Assembly (NCBI RefSeq): GCF_033001325.1
Contig: NZ_CP133111.1
Coordinates: 558,001 to 622,000 of the forward strand
Origin: Rhodopseudomonas sp. BAL398
GTDB taxonomy: Bacteria > Pseudomonadota > Alphaproteobacteria > Rhizobiales > Xanthobacteraceae
Length of the DNA stretch: 64,000 bases
Reading direction: 5' to 3'
Each line of letters opens with the position of its first letter. Within the stretch, counting starts at the first letter, position 1. The position numbers were made by a program, and so were the translations under genes. Below the pieces are notes generated by a model that worked only from the letters and a program-made list of their open reading frames with translations, searched no databases and was not told where the DNA came from. Positions 1-8,874 of this stretch are shown one piece after another.

Positions 1-60
1 CAGCCGGACCACGCCGCGCGGGTCGCGCGCCACGGCGCAATGATCATTGAGCGTCTGCAT
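1..60 (-). CDS. N-terminus of a CoA-metabolism protein, possibly enoyl-CoA hydratase (partial)
   Basis: Only the first 20 codons are in the window; the gene runs off the left edge. The ATG at 58-60 is preceded on the minus strand by a strong GGGAGG ribosome binding site. The visible residues (an RDPRGVVRL-type stretch) resemble the first beta strand of crotonase-fold enoyl-CoA hydratases. A hydratase would suit a position divergent from a TetR regulator beside an acyl-CoA pathway. The assignment rests on very few residues and is weak. Confidence 0.35.
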   Translation of the reverse strand, partial: MQTLNDHCAVARDPRGVVRL

Positions 61-95
61 GGATTGCCTCCCATGTTCTGTGAGGCGCGGCCGCG

Positions 96-139
96 CCCTT
101 GACCTACCAGTTCCGGGTCCGGCGCGGCGTTGTCAAGGG
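96..139. promoter_or_regulatory. Inverted repeat in divergent promoter region, candidate regulator site
   Basis: CCCTTGAC at 96-103 and its exact complement GTCAAGGG at 132-139 lie between the two divergent genes. Because it sits beside a TetR gene it could be part of that regulator's operator. The 28-bp gap is long for a single TetR dimer, so this is only a suggestion. Confidence 0.3.
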
Positions 140-244
140 TGCGGGGCGGCGCGGTGCGACCGATTGCGAAATTGCGGGCTTTCGCGGCGGAATTGCGCTA
201 TGGATGGGCTCATTATATGACCACGAACATGCCATGGGCCGCCG

Positions 245-907
245 ATGCGCTATTCCAAGGAACACAAGCTCGAAACCCACGACCGGATCGTCCGCAAGGC
301 CTCGGTGCGGCTGCGCGAAAAGGGCGCCCACGGCGTCGGCGTCGCCGACCTGATGAAGGAGGCCGGCCTCACCCATGGCGGCTTCTACGCCCATTTCGAT
401 TCCCGCGAGGCGCTGGTGATCGAGGCGTTCGGCTATGCGATGGACCGTTCCACCGCGCGCTGGCGCAAGCTGGTCAGCGAGCTGCCGCCGGCGCAGCGCC
501 TTGCCGCGATCGTCACCGCCTATCTGAGCGCGACCCATCGCGACGACCCCGGCCGCGGCTGCGCGGTGCCGGCGCTGGGCGCGGAGATCGCCCGCGAGAG
601 CCCGAAAACCCGCCGGGCCTTCGCCGGCAAGCTGGAACAGATGATCGAGATGATGAGCGCGCAGATCGCCGATGCGCCGCCCAAGGCGGCGCGCAAGCAG
701 GCGATGGCGGCGCTGTCGACCATGGTCGGGTCCCTGGTGCTGTCGCGCATCGCCGGCAGCGGCGAATTGTCCGACGCCATTCTGGACGCCGGCCGCGACG
801 CCGTGCTGACCCGGCCCGCAACCGCCAAGCCGGCGAAATCGCCGGCCAGGCCGCGCAAGGCCGCCGCCAAGGGGACGGTCAAGGATACGGTCAAGCCGCA
901 AGGCTGA
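245..907 (+). CDS. TetR/AcrR family transcriptional regulator
   Basis: This 220-residue protein begins with a TetR-type helix-turn-helix. Residues 1-60 contain the GVADLMKEAGLTHGGFYAHF signature and are followed by an FxSREALV segment at the start of the ligand domain. The C-terminal 30 residues are a Lys/Pro/Ala-rich tail of low complexity. The gene is divergent from the partial gene at the left edge and lies 160 bp upstream of the valine-degradation operon, so a role in controlling branched-chain acyl-CoA metabolism is plausible but inferred. The ATG at 245 gives the expected distance to the helix-turn-helix; no strong Shine-Dalgarno sequence is visible. Confidence 0.85.
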   Translation: MRYSKEHKLETHDRIVRKASVRLREKGAHGVGVADLMKEAGLTHGGFYAHFDSREALVIEAFGYAMDRSTARWRKLVSELPPAQRLAAIVTAYLSATHRDDPGRGCAVPALGAEIARESPKTRRAFAGKLEQMIEMMSAQIADAPPKAARKQAMAALSTMVGSLVLSRIAGSGELSDAILDAGRDAVLTRPATAKPAKSPARPRKAAAKGTVKDTVKPQG

Positions 908-1067
908 GGCCAGCCGAGACAGGGCCGCGATCGTCGCAAGCCGGCAGCCCGGCGCTGCCGGCCTGCGGGCCCCGGCATTTTCGCCAAGCCGCTGCGCGCC
1001 GAGGCCCTTCCCAAACCGGCAAAAAGCCTGTTCAAAGAGTCTGAAATTCAGCCTTCAGGAGGAACGC

Positions 1068-2564
1068 ATGCGCGCAATCGGGCATTTTATCGGCGGCCAC
1101 GAGGTCAAGGGCACATCCGGACGCACGGCAGACGTGTTCGAGCCGATGACCGGCGAGGTCCAGGCCAAGGTCGCGCTGGCCAGCAAGGCCGAATTGCGCG
1201 CCGCGGTCGAAGACGCCAAGGCCGCCCAGCTCGCGTGGGGCGCCACCAACCCGCAGCGCCGCGCCCGCGTGATGATGAAATTCCTCGAACTGGCGCAGCG
1301 CGACTACGACAAGCTCGCCGAGCTATTGGCGCGCGAGAACGGCAAGACCGTGCCGGACGCCAAGGGTGACATCCAGCGCGGCCTCGAAGTGGTGGAATTC
1401 GCCTGCGGCATTCCGCATCTGATGAAGGGCGAATATACCGAGGGCGCCGGCCCCGGCATCGACATCTATTCGATGCGCCAGCCGCTCGGCGTGGTCGCCG
1501 GCATCACCCCGTTCAATTTCCCCGCGATGATCCCGATGTGGCAATTCGCCCCCGCGATCGCCTGCGGCAATGCCTTCGTGCTGAAACCCTCGGAGCGCGA
1601 TCCCGGGGTGCCGATGGCGCTCGCCGCGCTGATGATCGAGGCGGGGCTGCCGCCGGGCATCCTCAATGTCGTCAATGGCGACAAGGAGGCGGTCGACGCC
1701 ATTCTGGACGATGCCGATATCAAGGCGGTGGGCTTTGTCGGCTCCTCGCCGATCGCGCAATATATCTATGAGCGCGCCGCCGCCACCGGCAAGCGCGCGC
1801 AGTGCTTCGGCGGCGCCAAGAACCACGCCATCATCATGCCGGACGCCGACATGGACCAGACCGTCGACGCGCTGATCGGCGCCGGCTACGGCTCGGCCGG
1901 CGAGCGCTGCATGGCGATCTCGGTCGCGGTCCCGGTCGGCAAGACCACCGCCGACCGGCTGATGGAGAAACTGATTCCGCGCGTCGAGGCGCTGAAGATC
2001 GGGCCCTCGACCGATCCTTCCGCCGATTTCGGCCCGCTGGTCACCAAGGCGGCGCTGGAGCGCGTGAAGGATTACGTCGCGGTCGGCATCGAGGAGGGCG
2101 CTAAGCTGGCGGTCGACGGCCGCGGCTTCAAGATGCAGGGCTATGAGAACGGCTTTTATATGGGCGGCTGCCTGTTCGACAATGTCACCAAGGACATGCG
2201 GATCTACAAGGAAGAGATTTTCGGCCCCGTGCTCAGCGTGGTGCGCGCCCATGACTACGCCGAGGCGCTGGCGCTGCCGTCCGACCATGACTACGGCAAC
2301 GGCGTGGCGATCTTCACCCGCGACGGCGACGCCGCGCGCGACTTCGCCGCCAAGGTCAATGTCGGCATGGTTGGTATCAATGTGCCGATCCCGGTGCCGA
2401 TCGCCTACTACACCTTCGGCGGCTGGAAAAAATCCGGCTTCGGCGACCTCAACCAGCACGGCCCGGATTCGATCCGCTTCTACACCAAGACCAAGACCGT
2501 CACCGCACGCTGGCCGTCCGGCGTCAAGGAGGGCGCGGAATTCTCGATTCCGACGATGAACTAG
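1068..2564 (+). CDS. mmsA: Methylmalonate-semialdehyde dehydrogenase (CoA-acylating)
   Basis: The 498-residue protein is full length for MmsA, an aldehyde dehydrogenase that converts methylmalonate semialdehyde, CoA and NAD to propionyl-CoA and CO2 in valine breakdown. Visible signatures are the GITPFNFPAMIPMWQFAPAI substrate-side segment and the catalytic cysteine near residue 281 in a GSAGERCMA context. An EEIFGPVL segment and a C-terminal SGFGDLNQHG segment, typical of this subfamily, are also present. The start follows an AGGAGG site by six bases. It is the first gene of a collinear block of valine-catabolism genes reaching to 6392. Confidence 0.95.
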   Translation: MRAIGHFIGGHEVKGTSGRTADVFEPMTGEVQAKVALASKAELRAAVEDAKAAQLAWGATNPQRRARVMMKFLELAQRDYDKLAELLARENGKTVPDAKGDIQRGLEVVEFACGIPHLMKGEYTEGAGPGIDIYSMRQPLGVVAGITPFNFPAMIPMWQFAPAIACGNAFVLKPSERDPGVPMALAALMIEAGLPPGILNVVNGDKEAVDAILDDADIKAVGFVGSSPIAQYIYERAAATGKRAQCFGGAKNHAIIMPDADMDQTVDALIGAGYGSAGERCMAISVAVPVGKTTADRLMEKLIPRVEALKIGPSTDPSADFGPLVTKAALERVKDYVAVGIEEGAKLAVDGRGFKMQGYENGFYMGGCLFDNVTKDMRIYKEEIFGPVLSVVRAHDYAEALALPSDHDYGNGVAIFTRDGDAARDFAAKVNVGMVGINVPIPVPIAYYTFGGWKKSGFGDLNQHGPDSIRFYTKTKTVTARWPSGVKEGAEFSIPTMN

Positions 2565-2601
2565 GGTAGAATTCGGGGCTGGATAGCCCAGGAGCAGAGC
2601 G

Positions 2602-2829
2602 ATGGCAGAGGCCGAGATTCACAGCCGCGCCGACGAACTGGAGACTGCATTCGCGCGCCGTGCGCGCGCGAATGGACGGACCTTTGCGCAGGAGGTCGAG
2701 TTGCTTTTGGAGCGCAACGAGAAGTTTACCCCCGAAGAACGGGTCGCAGTGTCGCGGTATTTTCGATCGCGGCATCCGGAAATTCAGCCCGCGCTGACCC
2801 TTGATGAAATTCGTGAAGGGCTGGAGTGA
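2602..2829 (+). CDS. VapB/FitA-like antitoxin
   Basis: A 75-residue protein whose first 40 residues read as a short ribbon-helix-helix type DNA-binding region (ADELETAFARRARANGRTFAQEVELLLE pattern). The rest is a charged tail that would wrap the toxin. It ends four bases inside the downstream PIN-domain gene, the usual arrangement of a type II antitoxin followed by its toxin. In known VapBC pairs the antitoxin neutralises the toxin and autorepresses the promoter. Family identity is inferred from size, N-terminal pattern and partner. It lies within the valine operon, only 37 bp after mmsA. Confidence 0.75.
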   Translation: MAEAEIHSRADELETAFARRARANGRTFAQEVELLLERNEKFTPEERVAVSRYFRSRHPEIQPALTLDEIREGLE

Positions 2830-3254
2830 GTGACTTCGTCGTCGATGCGAGTGTTGCGGTGAAATGGTTCACTGCGGAAGTGGATTCGCTGGTAGCCGAC
2901 GATTTGTCCGCGAGCGGACACCGGCTGTTCGCACCGCGTTTGATCATGACCGAGGTGGCTAACGCGCTTGGTCGAAAGGTGTTGGCAGGACCGATGTCGA
3001 TGGCGGAGGCGCTGGACAATCTCCGCTCGCTGCCGAACTATTTCGATGAGATGCTCCCGGTCGATGACTTGGTCGCGCCTGCACTGGAAAATTCCTGCGC
3101 GCTGCGTCATCCAATCTACGACCTGATCTATCTAGAGACCGCGCGGCGGCTCGACGCGCAGCTCGTCACCGCGGATCGTCGCTTCGCCACGAAACTCGCC
3201 GGCTCTGAGCTGGCGCATCATGTGACCCTGCTTTCCGACTGGCATCCCGAATGA
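2826..3254 (+). CDS. VapC-like PIN-domain ribonuclease toxin
   Basis: A 142-residue PIN-domain protein. The acidic metal-binding residues are all visible: Asp7 in VVDASVAVKW, Glu43 in MTEVANAL, Asp99 in YDLIYLETA and Asp117 in VTADRRF, so it should be an active Mg-dependent endoribonuclease. The start is GTG at 2826, overlapping the antitoxin stop by four bases. The stop codon in turn overlaps the ATG of the following acyl-CoA dehydrogenase gene, so the toxin is locked into the translation chain of a metabolic operon. VapC toxins usually cut tRNA; the target here cannot be read from sequence. Confidence 0.85.
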   Translation: MSDFVVDASVAVKWFTAEVDSLVADDLSASGHRLFAPRLIMTEVANALGRKVLAGPMSMAEALDNLRSLPNYFDEMLPVDDLVAPALENSCALRHPIYDLIYLETARRLDAQLVTADRRFATKLAGSELAHHVTLLSDWHPE

Positions 3255-4399
3255 CCCACTTTGCCCTCTCCGAAGACCAGATCGCGATCCGCGACATGGC
3301 GCGCGATTTCGCCGCCGACAACATAGCGCCGCATGCGCTGAGATGGGACGAGGAGAAAGCCTTCCCGGTCGCGGTGATGCGGCAAGCCGCGGCGCTCGGC
3401 ATGGGCGGCATCTACATCCGCGACGATGTCGGCGGTTCGGGCATGACCCGGTTCGATGCCGCCTTGATCTTCGAGGCGCTGGCGCAGGGCTGCCCCACCA
3501 CATCGGCCTTCATCTCGATCCACAACATGGCGAGCTGGATGATCGACGCCTATGGCGACGACGATCAACGCAGCAAATGGCTGCCGCGTCTGTGCACCAT
3601 GGAGCTGTTGGCGAGCTATTGCCTGACCGAGCCCGGCTCGGGCTCCGACGCCGCGGCCTTGCGCACCCGCGCGGTTCGCGACGGCGATCACTATGTGCTC
3701 AACGGCCAGAAGCAATTCATCTCCGGCGCCGGCGAAGCCGGGCTCTATGTGGTGATGGTGCGCACCGGGCAGGACGGCCCCGGCGGGGTCTCGACGCTGG
3801 TGGTGGAGAGCGATACGCCCGGCCTGTCATTCGGCGCCGAGGAGCGCAAGATGGGTTGGAACGCGCAGCCGACCCGCGCCGTCATTTTCGAGAATGCGCG
3901 CGTGCCGGTCGCAAACCGCTTGGGCGACGAGGGCATCGGCTTCAAGATCGCGATGGCCGGGCTCGACGGCGGCCGCATCAATATCGCGGCCTGTTCGCTC
4001 GGCGGCGCGCAATCGGCGCTCGACAAATCGCTGAGCTACATGAAGGAGCGCAAGGCCTTCGGCAAGCGGCTCGACGAATTCCAGGCGCTGCAATTCCGCC
4101 TCGCCGACATGGCGACCGAGCTGGAAGCGGCGCGGACCTTCGTCTGGCGCGCCGCGGCGGCGCTCGACCGCAAGGATCCCGACGCCACCATGCTGTGCGC
4201 GATGGCCAAGCGCTTCGGCACCGATGTCGGCTTCGAAGTCGCCAACCAGGCGCTGCAGCTGCATGGCGGCTATGGCTATCTCGCCGAATACGGCATCGAG
4301 AAGATCGTACGCGACCTGCGGGTCCACCAGATCCTCGAAGGCACCAATGAAATCATGCGGCTGATCGTGGCTCGCAAACTGATTGAGGGCGCGCGATGA
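3251..4399 (+). CDS. Isobutyryl-CoA dehydrogenase (acyl-CoA dehydrogenase family)
   Basis: This 382-residue flavoprotein has the complete acyl-CoA dehydrogenase fold. It shows the CLTEPGSGSDAA FAD/substrate segment, an R-x-AFGKRLDEFQALQF helix, the LHGGYGYL motif and a terminal LEGTNEIMR segment whose Glu (near residue 363) is the probable catalytic base. The position of that base matches short-chain and isobutyryl-CoA dehydrogenases. The neighbouring hydroxyisobutyryl-CoA hydrolase and MmsA/MmsB support isobutyryl-CoA to methacrylyl-CoA as the reaction. The ATG overlaps the toxin stop codon, which implies translational coupling. Specificity between isobutyryl-CoA and other short branched substrates is not proven. 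Confidence 0.88.
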   Translation: MTHFALSEDQIAIRDMARDFAADNIAPHALRWDEEKAFPVAVMRQAAALGMGGIYIRDDVGGSGMTRFDAALIFEALAQGCPTTSAFISIHNMASWMIDAYGDDDQRSKWLPRLCTMELLASYCLTEPGSGSDAAALRTRAVRDGDHYVLNGQKQFISGAGEAGLYVVMVRTGQDGPGGVSTLVVESDTPGLSFGAEERKMGWNAQPTRAVIFENARVPVANRLGDEGIGFKIAMAGLDGGRINIAACSLGGAQSALDKSLSYMKERKAFGKRLDEFQALQFRLADMATELEAARTFVWRAAAALDRKDPDATMLCAMAKRFGTDVGFEVANQALQLHGGYGYLAEYGIEKIVRDLRVHQILEGTNEIMRLIVARKLIEGAR

Positions 4400-5469
4400 A
4401 TGCACCGATGACCGAACCCGATCTGATCGTGCGGCGCGAAGGCGCGGCCGGGGTGATCCGGCTGAACCGGCCGAAGGCGATCAACGCGATGACGCTCGAG
4501 ATGGCGCGCGGCATCGAAGCCGCACTCGACCAGTTCGCGGCCGATCCGGACATCGCGCTGGTGCTGGTCGAAGGCGCCGGCGAACGCGGACTATGCGCCG
4601 GCGGCGACATCCGCAGCCTGTATGACAGCGCCCGCAGCGGCGGCGACCTCGGCAAAGTGTTCTGGCGCGAGGAATACATCACCAATGCGCGGATCGCCAA
4701 ATATCCAAAGCCCTATGTGGCGTTCATGGACGGGTTGGTGATGGGCGGCGGCGTCGGCATCGCCGCGCATGGCAGCCACCGCATCGTCACCGAGAAGACC
4801 AGGATATCGATGCCGGAAGTCGGCATCGGCTTCTTCCCCGATGTCGGCGGCACCTTTCTGTTGTCGCGCGCGCCCGGCGAGATCGGCACCTATTTCGGCC
4901 TGACCGGCGAGACCATGAACGGCGCCGATGCGCTCTATGCGCAATTCGCCGACGCCTATGTGCCGTCGCAGGCGTGGGCCGAACTGCGCGCCGCGCTGAC
5001 GCAGGTCGCCGCGGACGCCCATGCCGACAATGTCCGCGGCATCATCGCACGCTTCACCGAGACCCCGGAGGCCGGTCCGGCGCAGCGCAACGCCGAGCTG
5101 ATCGCCGCGCTGTTCGGCGCCGATACGATCGAGGAGATCGTCGCGGCGCTGGCGCATCACGGCTCCGACTTCGCCCAGGTGACGTCGGATACGCTGCACG
5201 GCAAATCCCCGACCAGCCTCAAGGTGACGCTGAAACTGCTGCGGATGGCGCGCGAGGCCAGTTCGCTGGAGCAATGCCTGGTCAATGAATACCGCGCGGC
5301 GCTGCAGGTGTTCGAAAGCGCCGATTTCGTCGAAGGCATCCGCGCCGCGGTGATCGACAAGGACCGCAATCCGCAATGGCACCCGGCGCGGATCGAGCAG
5401 GTCACGCCCGAGATTGTCGCAGCTTATTTTGTCGACCGGGGAGCTGACGAACTGACATTCCCGGGCTAA
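4396..5469 (+). CDS. 3-hydroxyisobutyryl-CoA hydrolase (crotonase superfamily)
   Basis: A 357-residue crotonase-fold protein, longer than enoyl-CoA hydratases (about 260) and matching HIBCH-type hydrolases. It carries the GLCAGGDIRSLY oxyanion-hole segment and the MPEVGIGFFPDVGGTFLLSR segment. In the latter, Glu141 and Asp149 correspond to the catalytic acidic pair of HIBCH. It hydrolyses 3-hydroxyisobutyryl-CoA to free 3-hydroxyisobutyrate, releasing CoA before the MmsB step. The start overlaps the dehydrogenase stop by four bases (ATGA). No separate enoyl-CoA hydratase for methacrylyl-CoA is present in this block, so that step must be encoded elsewhere, perhaps by the gene cut at the left edge. 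Confidence 0.88.
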   Translation: MNAPMTEPDLIVRREGAAGVIRLNRPKAINAMTLEMARGIEAALDQFAADPDIALVLVEGAGERGLCAGGDIRSLYDSARSGGDLGKVFWREEYITNARIAKYPKPYVAFMDGLVMGGGVGIAAHGSHRIVTEKTRISMPEVGIGFFPDVGGTFLLSRAPGEIGTYFGLTGETMNGADALYAQFADAYVPSQAWAELRAALTQVAADAHADNVRGIIARFTETPEAGPAQRNAELIAALFGADTIEEIVAALAHHGSDFAQVTSDTLHGKSPTSLKVTLKLLRMAREASSLEQCLVNEYRAALQVFESADFVEGIRAAVIDKDRNPQWHPARIEQVTPEIVAAYFVDRGADELTFPG

Positions 5470-5498
5470 CAATTCAAAAAACCAACAGGGGGAACGAC

Positions 5499-6392
5499 AT
5501 GACGGATCTCGCATTCATCGGTCTCGGCAATATGGGCGGGCCGATGGCCGCCAATCTGGTCAAGGCCGGGCGCAACGTCGCCGGCTTCGACCTCGCCGAA
5601 GCCTCCTGTGCCGCCGCCCGCGCCGATGGCGTGACCATCGCGGCCTCGGCGATCGAGGCGGTGAAGGGCGCCGCGGTGATCGTCACCATGTTGCCGGCCG
5701 GCAAACATGTCCGCGCGGTGTGGGCCGAGATCCTGCCGCATCTGGCCAAGGGATCGCTGATCATCGATTGTTCGACCATCGACGTCGAGAGCGCCGTGGA
5801 GGCCCATGCGCTGGCCGCCAAGCAGGGCATCGCCTCGGTCGATGCGCCGGTGTCGGGCGGCACCGGCGGCGCCAAGGGCGCGACGCTGACTTTCATGGCC
5901 GGCGGCGCCGCCGCCGCCTTCGCGGCGGCCAAGCCGATCCTCGAACTGATGGGCAAGAAGATCGTGCATTGCGGCGGCGCCGGCGCCGGCCAGGCGGCCA
6001 AGATCTGCAACAACATGATCCTCGGCATTTCGATGATCGCGGTCTGCGAAGCCTTCACGCTGGCCGAAAAGCTCGGCCTGTCGCATCAGGCGCTGTTCGA
6101 CGTCGCCTCGACCTCGTCGGGGCAATGCTGGTCGCTGACCAGCTATTGCCCGGTGCCGGGCCCGGTGCCGGCGTCGCCGGCCAATAACAGCTACAGACCG
6201 GGCTTTGCCGCCGCGCTGATGCTGAAGGATTTGCGGCTGTCGCAGGAGGCGTCGAAAGCCGCCGGTGCCGCGACGCCGCTCGGCGCCCATGCGGCGGCGA
6301 TTTACGAAAAATTCGAGGCCGCCGGCCATGGCGGCGCGGATTTCTCCGGCATCATCAATTATCTGCGCGAGCAGGCGGGGACGTCGTCGTAG
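5499..6392 (+). CDS. mmsB: 3-hydroxyisobutyrate dehydrogenase
   Basis: The 297-residue protein starts with an NAD-binding Rossmann motif, GLGNMGGPMAANL (residues 8-20). It has the DAPVSGGTGGA substrate-binding segment near 115-125 and the GQAAKICNN segment with the catalytic lysine at 168. These define the beta-hydroxyacid dehydrogenase family; the neighbours fix the substrate as 3-hydroxyisobutyrate, oxidised to methylmalonate semialdehyde, the substrate of MmsA. A GGGG Shine-Dalgarno sequence lies eight bases before the ATG. It closes the collinear valine block. Confidence 0.93.
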   Translation: MTDLAFIGLGNMGGPMAANLVKAGRNVAGFDLAEASCAAARADGVTIAASAIEAVKGAAVIVTMLPAGKHVRAVWAEILPHLAKGSLIIDCSTIDVESAVEAHALAAKQGIASVDAPVSGGTGGAKGATLTFMAGGAAAAFAAAKPILELMGKKIVHCGGAGAGQAAKICNNMILGISMIAVCEAFTLAEKLGLSHQALFDVASTSSGQCWSLTSYCPVPGPVPASPANNSYRPGFAAALMLKDLRLSQEASKAAGAATPLGAHAAAIYEKFEAAGHGGADFSGIINYLREQAGTSS

Positions 6393-6410
6393 CAGGCTCG
6401 CGTCGTGGTC

Positions 6411-6491
6411 GTCATTGCGAGCGCAGCGAAGCAATCCAGCAGCCCAAGCACAGGCTGGATTGCTTCATCGCTTCGCTCCTCGCAATGACGG
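6411..6491. repeat. Palindromic intergenic repeat, CGTCATTGCGAG type
   Basis: The ends CGTCATTGCGAG (6411-6422) and CTCGCAATGACG (6480-6491) are exact complements, and the inner GCAATCCAG/CTGGATTGC pair extends the stem. The transcript would fold into a long hairpin just after mmsB, where it could also act as a terminator or mRNA stabiliser. The same element family recurs inside the insertion at 9266-9456. Confidence 0.85.
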
Positions 6492-6538
6492 CGTGACATC
6501 TCAAGATCATTTCGTAGTCGTTCATTGAGGTTGATAGC

Positions 6539-8272
6539 ATGACCACATTTCAACAAGCCCGTGCCTTCCTGCTCGACCACCGCACCGATTACGACAGAGC
6601 GGTGGCGGATTTCCGCTGGCCCGATCCGGTGCCGTTCAACTGGGCGCTGGACTGGTTCGACGCCGATCTCGCCACCAATCCCGACAGCTGCGATTCCACC
6701 GCGCTGTGGATCGTCGACGCCGCCAGCGGCACCGAGACCAGGCTCTCCTTCGCGACGCTGTCGAAGCGCTCCAACCAGGTGGCGAATTTCCTGCGCGCGC
6801 AGGGGCTGAAGCGCGGCGATCACCTGCTGCTGCTGCTCGGCAATGTGGTGCCGCTATGGGAGACCATGCTGGCGGCGATGAAGCTCGGCGTGGTGACGAT
6901 CCCCGCGACAACGCTGCTTACCCCCGACGAATTGCGCGACCGCCTCGATCGCGGCCGCGCCAAGATCGTGGTGGCGTCGCAGGACCAGGTGGCGAAATTT
7001 TCAGGCCTCGGCGGCGATGATCTGAAGCGCGTCGTGGTCGGCGCCACCGCGCCGCAGGATGGCTGGCTGCCGTTCGAACGGACCGCGGATTTCTCCGAGA
7101 TTTTTGAGCCGGACGGGCCGACTAAGGCCGACGATCCGATGCTATTGTATTTCACCTCTGGCACCACGGCGAAGCCGAAGCTGGTGCGCCACAGCCAGCG
7201 CAGCTATCCGGTCGGCGCGCTGTCGACGATGTTCTGGCTCGGCCTGCAGCCCGGCGATGTGCATCTCAACATCTCGTCGCCGGGCTGGGCCAAGCATGCC
7301 TGGAGCTGCCTGTTCGCGCCGTGGAACGCGGGCGCGGCAGTGTTCGTGGTCAACCAGCCGCGCTTCGACGCCAAGAGCCTTCTGGCGACCATCGGCCGCT
7401 GCGGCGTCACCACGCTATGCGCGCCGCCGACGGTGTGGCGGCTGTTCATCCAGGAGAAGCTGTCCGACTTCAAGGTCAGCCTGCGCGAGGTCTGCGGCGC
7501 CGGCGAGCCGCTCAATCCGGAGGTGATCGATCAGGTCAAGGCGGCCTGGGGCCTGACCATCCGCGACGGCTACGGCCAGACCGAGACCACGGCGCTGGCC
7601 GGCAATTCGCCGGGCCAGAAAGTCAAGATCGGCTCGATGGGCCGGCCGCTGCCGGGCTATGTCGTCAAGATCACCGATGCGGACGGCCATCCGGCCACCG
7701 AAGGCGAGGTGACGCTGGTGCTCGGCGCGGCGCGGCCCGCCGGGCTGATGCAGGGCTATCAGGGCGAGGGCGGCGCCGTCAGCGGCGCCGACGGCGAGGT
7801 CTATCGCAGCGGCGACGTGGTGTTCGCCGATGACGAGGGCTATCTGACCTTTGTCGGCCGCTCCGACGACGTGTTCAAATCCTCGGACTACCGCATCAGC
7901 CCGTTCGAATTGGAGAGCATCCTGCTCGAACACGACGCCGTCGCCGAGGCAGCGGTGGTGCCGAGCCCCGATCCCATTCGCCTGGCGATCCCCAAGGCCT
8001 ATGTGTTGCTGACCGAGGGCCATGACCGCTCGCGCGACACCGCGCTGTCGATCTTCCAGCATCTGCAGCAGCGGCTGGCGCCGTTCAAGCGGATCCGGCT
8101 GTTGGAATTCGTCGGCGAATTGCCGAAGACGATCTCCGGCAAAATCCGCCGCGTGCAGCTCCGCCGCCTCGAACACGACAACGACCGCGCCGACCATCTG
8201 CGCGGCGTCGAATTCCGCGAAGAGGATTTCCCCGAACTGGCCGCCGCGCGCGAGGCCGCCGCGAAAAGCTGA
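6539..8272 (+). CDS. AMP-forming acyl-CoA synthetase
   Basis: A 577-residue ANL-superfamily ligase with all core motifs: the YFTSGTTAKPKLVRHS phosphate loop near residue 205 and the DGYGQTETT adenine motif near 345. It also has the YRSGDVVFADDEGYLTFVGRSDD hinge region and the PKTISGKIRR motif with the catalytic Lys at 535. It activates a carboxylic acid to its CoA thioester through an acyl-adenylate. Length and motif spacing are nearer to the medium-chain/acetyl-CoA synthetase branch than to long-chain ligases. Position after the valine genes suggests a short or branched acid, but the substrate is not readable. The last codons (REAAAKS) are echoed twice in the repeat field downstream. Confidence 0.88.
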   Translation: MTTFQQARAFLLDHRTDYDRAVADFRWPDPVPFNWALDWFDADLATNPDSCDSTALWIVDAASGTETRLSFATLSKRSNQVANFLRAQGLKRGDHLLLLLGNVVPLWETMLAAMKLGVVTIPATTLLTPDELRDRLDRGRAKIVVASQDQVAKFSGLGGDDLKRVVVGATAPQDGWLPFERTADFSEIFEPDGPTKADDPMLLYFTSGTTAKPKLVRHSQRSYPVGALSTMFWLGLQPGDVHLNISSPGWAKHAWSCLFAPWNAGAAVFVVNQPRFDAKSLLATIGRCGVTTLCAPPTVWRLFIQEKLSDFKVSLREVCGAGEPLNPEVIDQVKAAWGLTIRDGYGQTETTALAGNSPGQKVKIGSMGRPLPGYVVKITDADGHPATEGEVTLVLGAARPAGLMQGYQGEGGAVSGADGEVYRSGDVVFADDEGYLTFVGRSDDVFKSSDYRISPFELESILLEHDAVAEAAVVPSPDPIRLAIPKAYVLLTEGHDRSRDTALSIFQHLQQRLAPFKRIRLLEFVGELPKTISGKIRRVQLRRLEHDNDRADHLRGVEFREEDFPELAAAREAAAKS

Positions 8273-8372
8273 GCGCGAGGCGTCGGTCACGACACCTCAA
8301 GCGCGTTAGTCCGGGGCTTGAGCCGGTCATTCCGGCGCGCGCAACGCGCTCATGCCGACGCCCCCAAGCCCC

Positions 8373-8498
8373 GTCATTCCGGGGCGCGAGCAGCTTCGCT
8401 GCGAGCGAACCCGGAATCTCGCGGCTTGGTATTTCGCGCCACCATCTGCGGCAAGATTCCGGGTTCGCTCGGCCTGCGGCCTCACGCCCCGGAATGAC
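8373..8498. repeat. Palindromic repeat, GTCATTCCGGGG type, copy 1
   Basis: A 126-bp element bounded by GTCATTCCGGGGCG and CGCCCCGGAATGAC. Inside, CGAACCCGGAATCTCGC faces GATTCCGGGTTCG, giving a long stem. First of four near-identical copies between 8373 and 9168. Confidence 0.9.
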
Positions 8499-8559
8499 AG
8501 ACGTGAATGGTGCCGCGTCGTCGGACGCGTTGTCACGCGAACCGGCGCCCCCAAGCCCG

Positions 8560-8685
8560 GTCATTCCGGGGCGCGGGCAGCTTCGCTGCGAGCGAACCCG
8601 GAATCTCGCGGCCGGGTCTTCGCGCTCACCATGCGCGGCAAGATTCCGGGTTCGCCCGGCCTGCGGCCTCACGCCCCGGAATGAC
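8560..8685. repeat. Palindromic repeat, GTCATTCCGGGG type, copy 2
   Basis: Same 126-bp element and orientation as the copy at 8373, with scattered substitutions such as GCGGGCAG for GCGAGCAG. Confidence 0.9.
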
Positions 8686-8747
8686 AGACGTCAAACGGTG
8701 CCGCGTCGCGCGAGGCGGCGGCGAAAAGCTGAGCGCCCCCAGGCCCC

Positions 8748-8874
8748 GTCATTCCGGGGCGCGAGCAGCTTTGCTGCGAGCGAACCCGGAATCTCGCGGC
8801 TTGGTATTTCGCGCTCACCATCTGCGGCGAGATTCCGGGTTCGCTCGGCCTGCGGCCACACGCCCCGGAATGAC
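8748..8874. repeat. Palindromic repeat, GTCATTCCGGGG type, copy 3
   Basis: Third copy in the same orientation. The bases just before it (from about 8706) repeat the last codons of the acyl-CoA synthetase gene and its TGA. Confidence 0.9.

Noticed and set aside
1323-2459. Minus-strand 378-codon frame opposite mmsA
   Set aside because: It is a shadow of a well-conserved dehydrogenase gene, with no start signal or recognisable domain.
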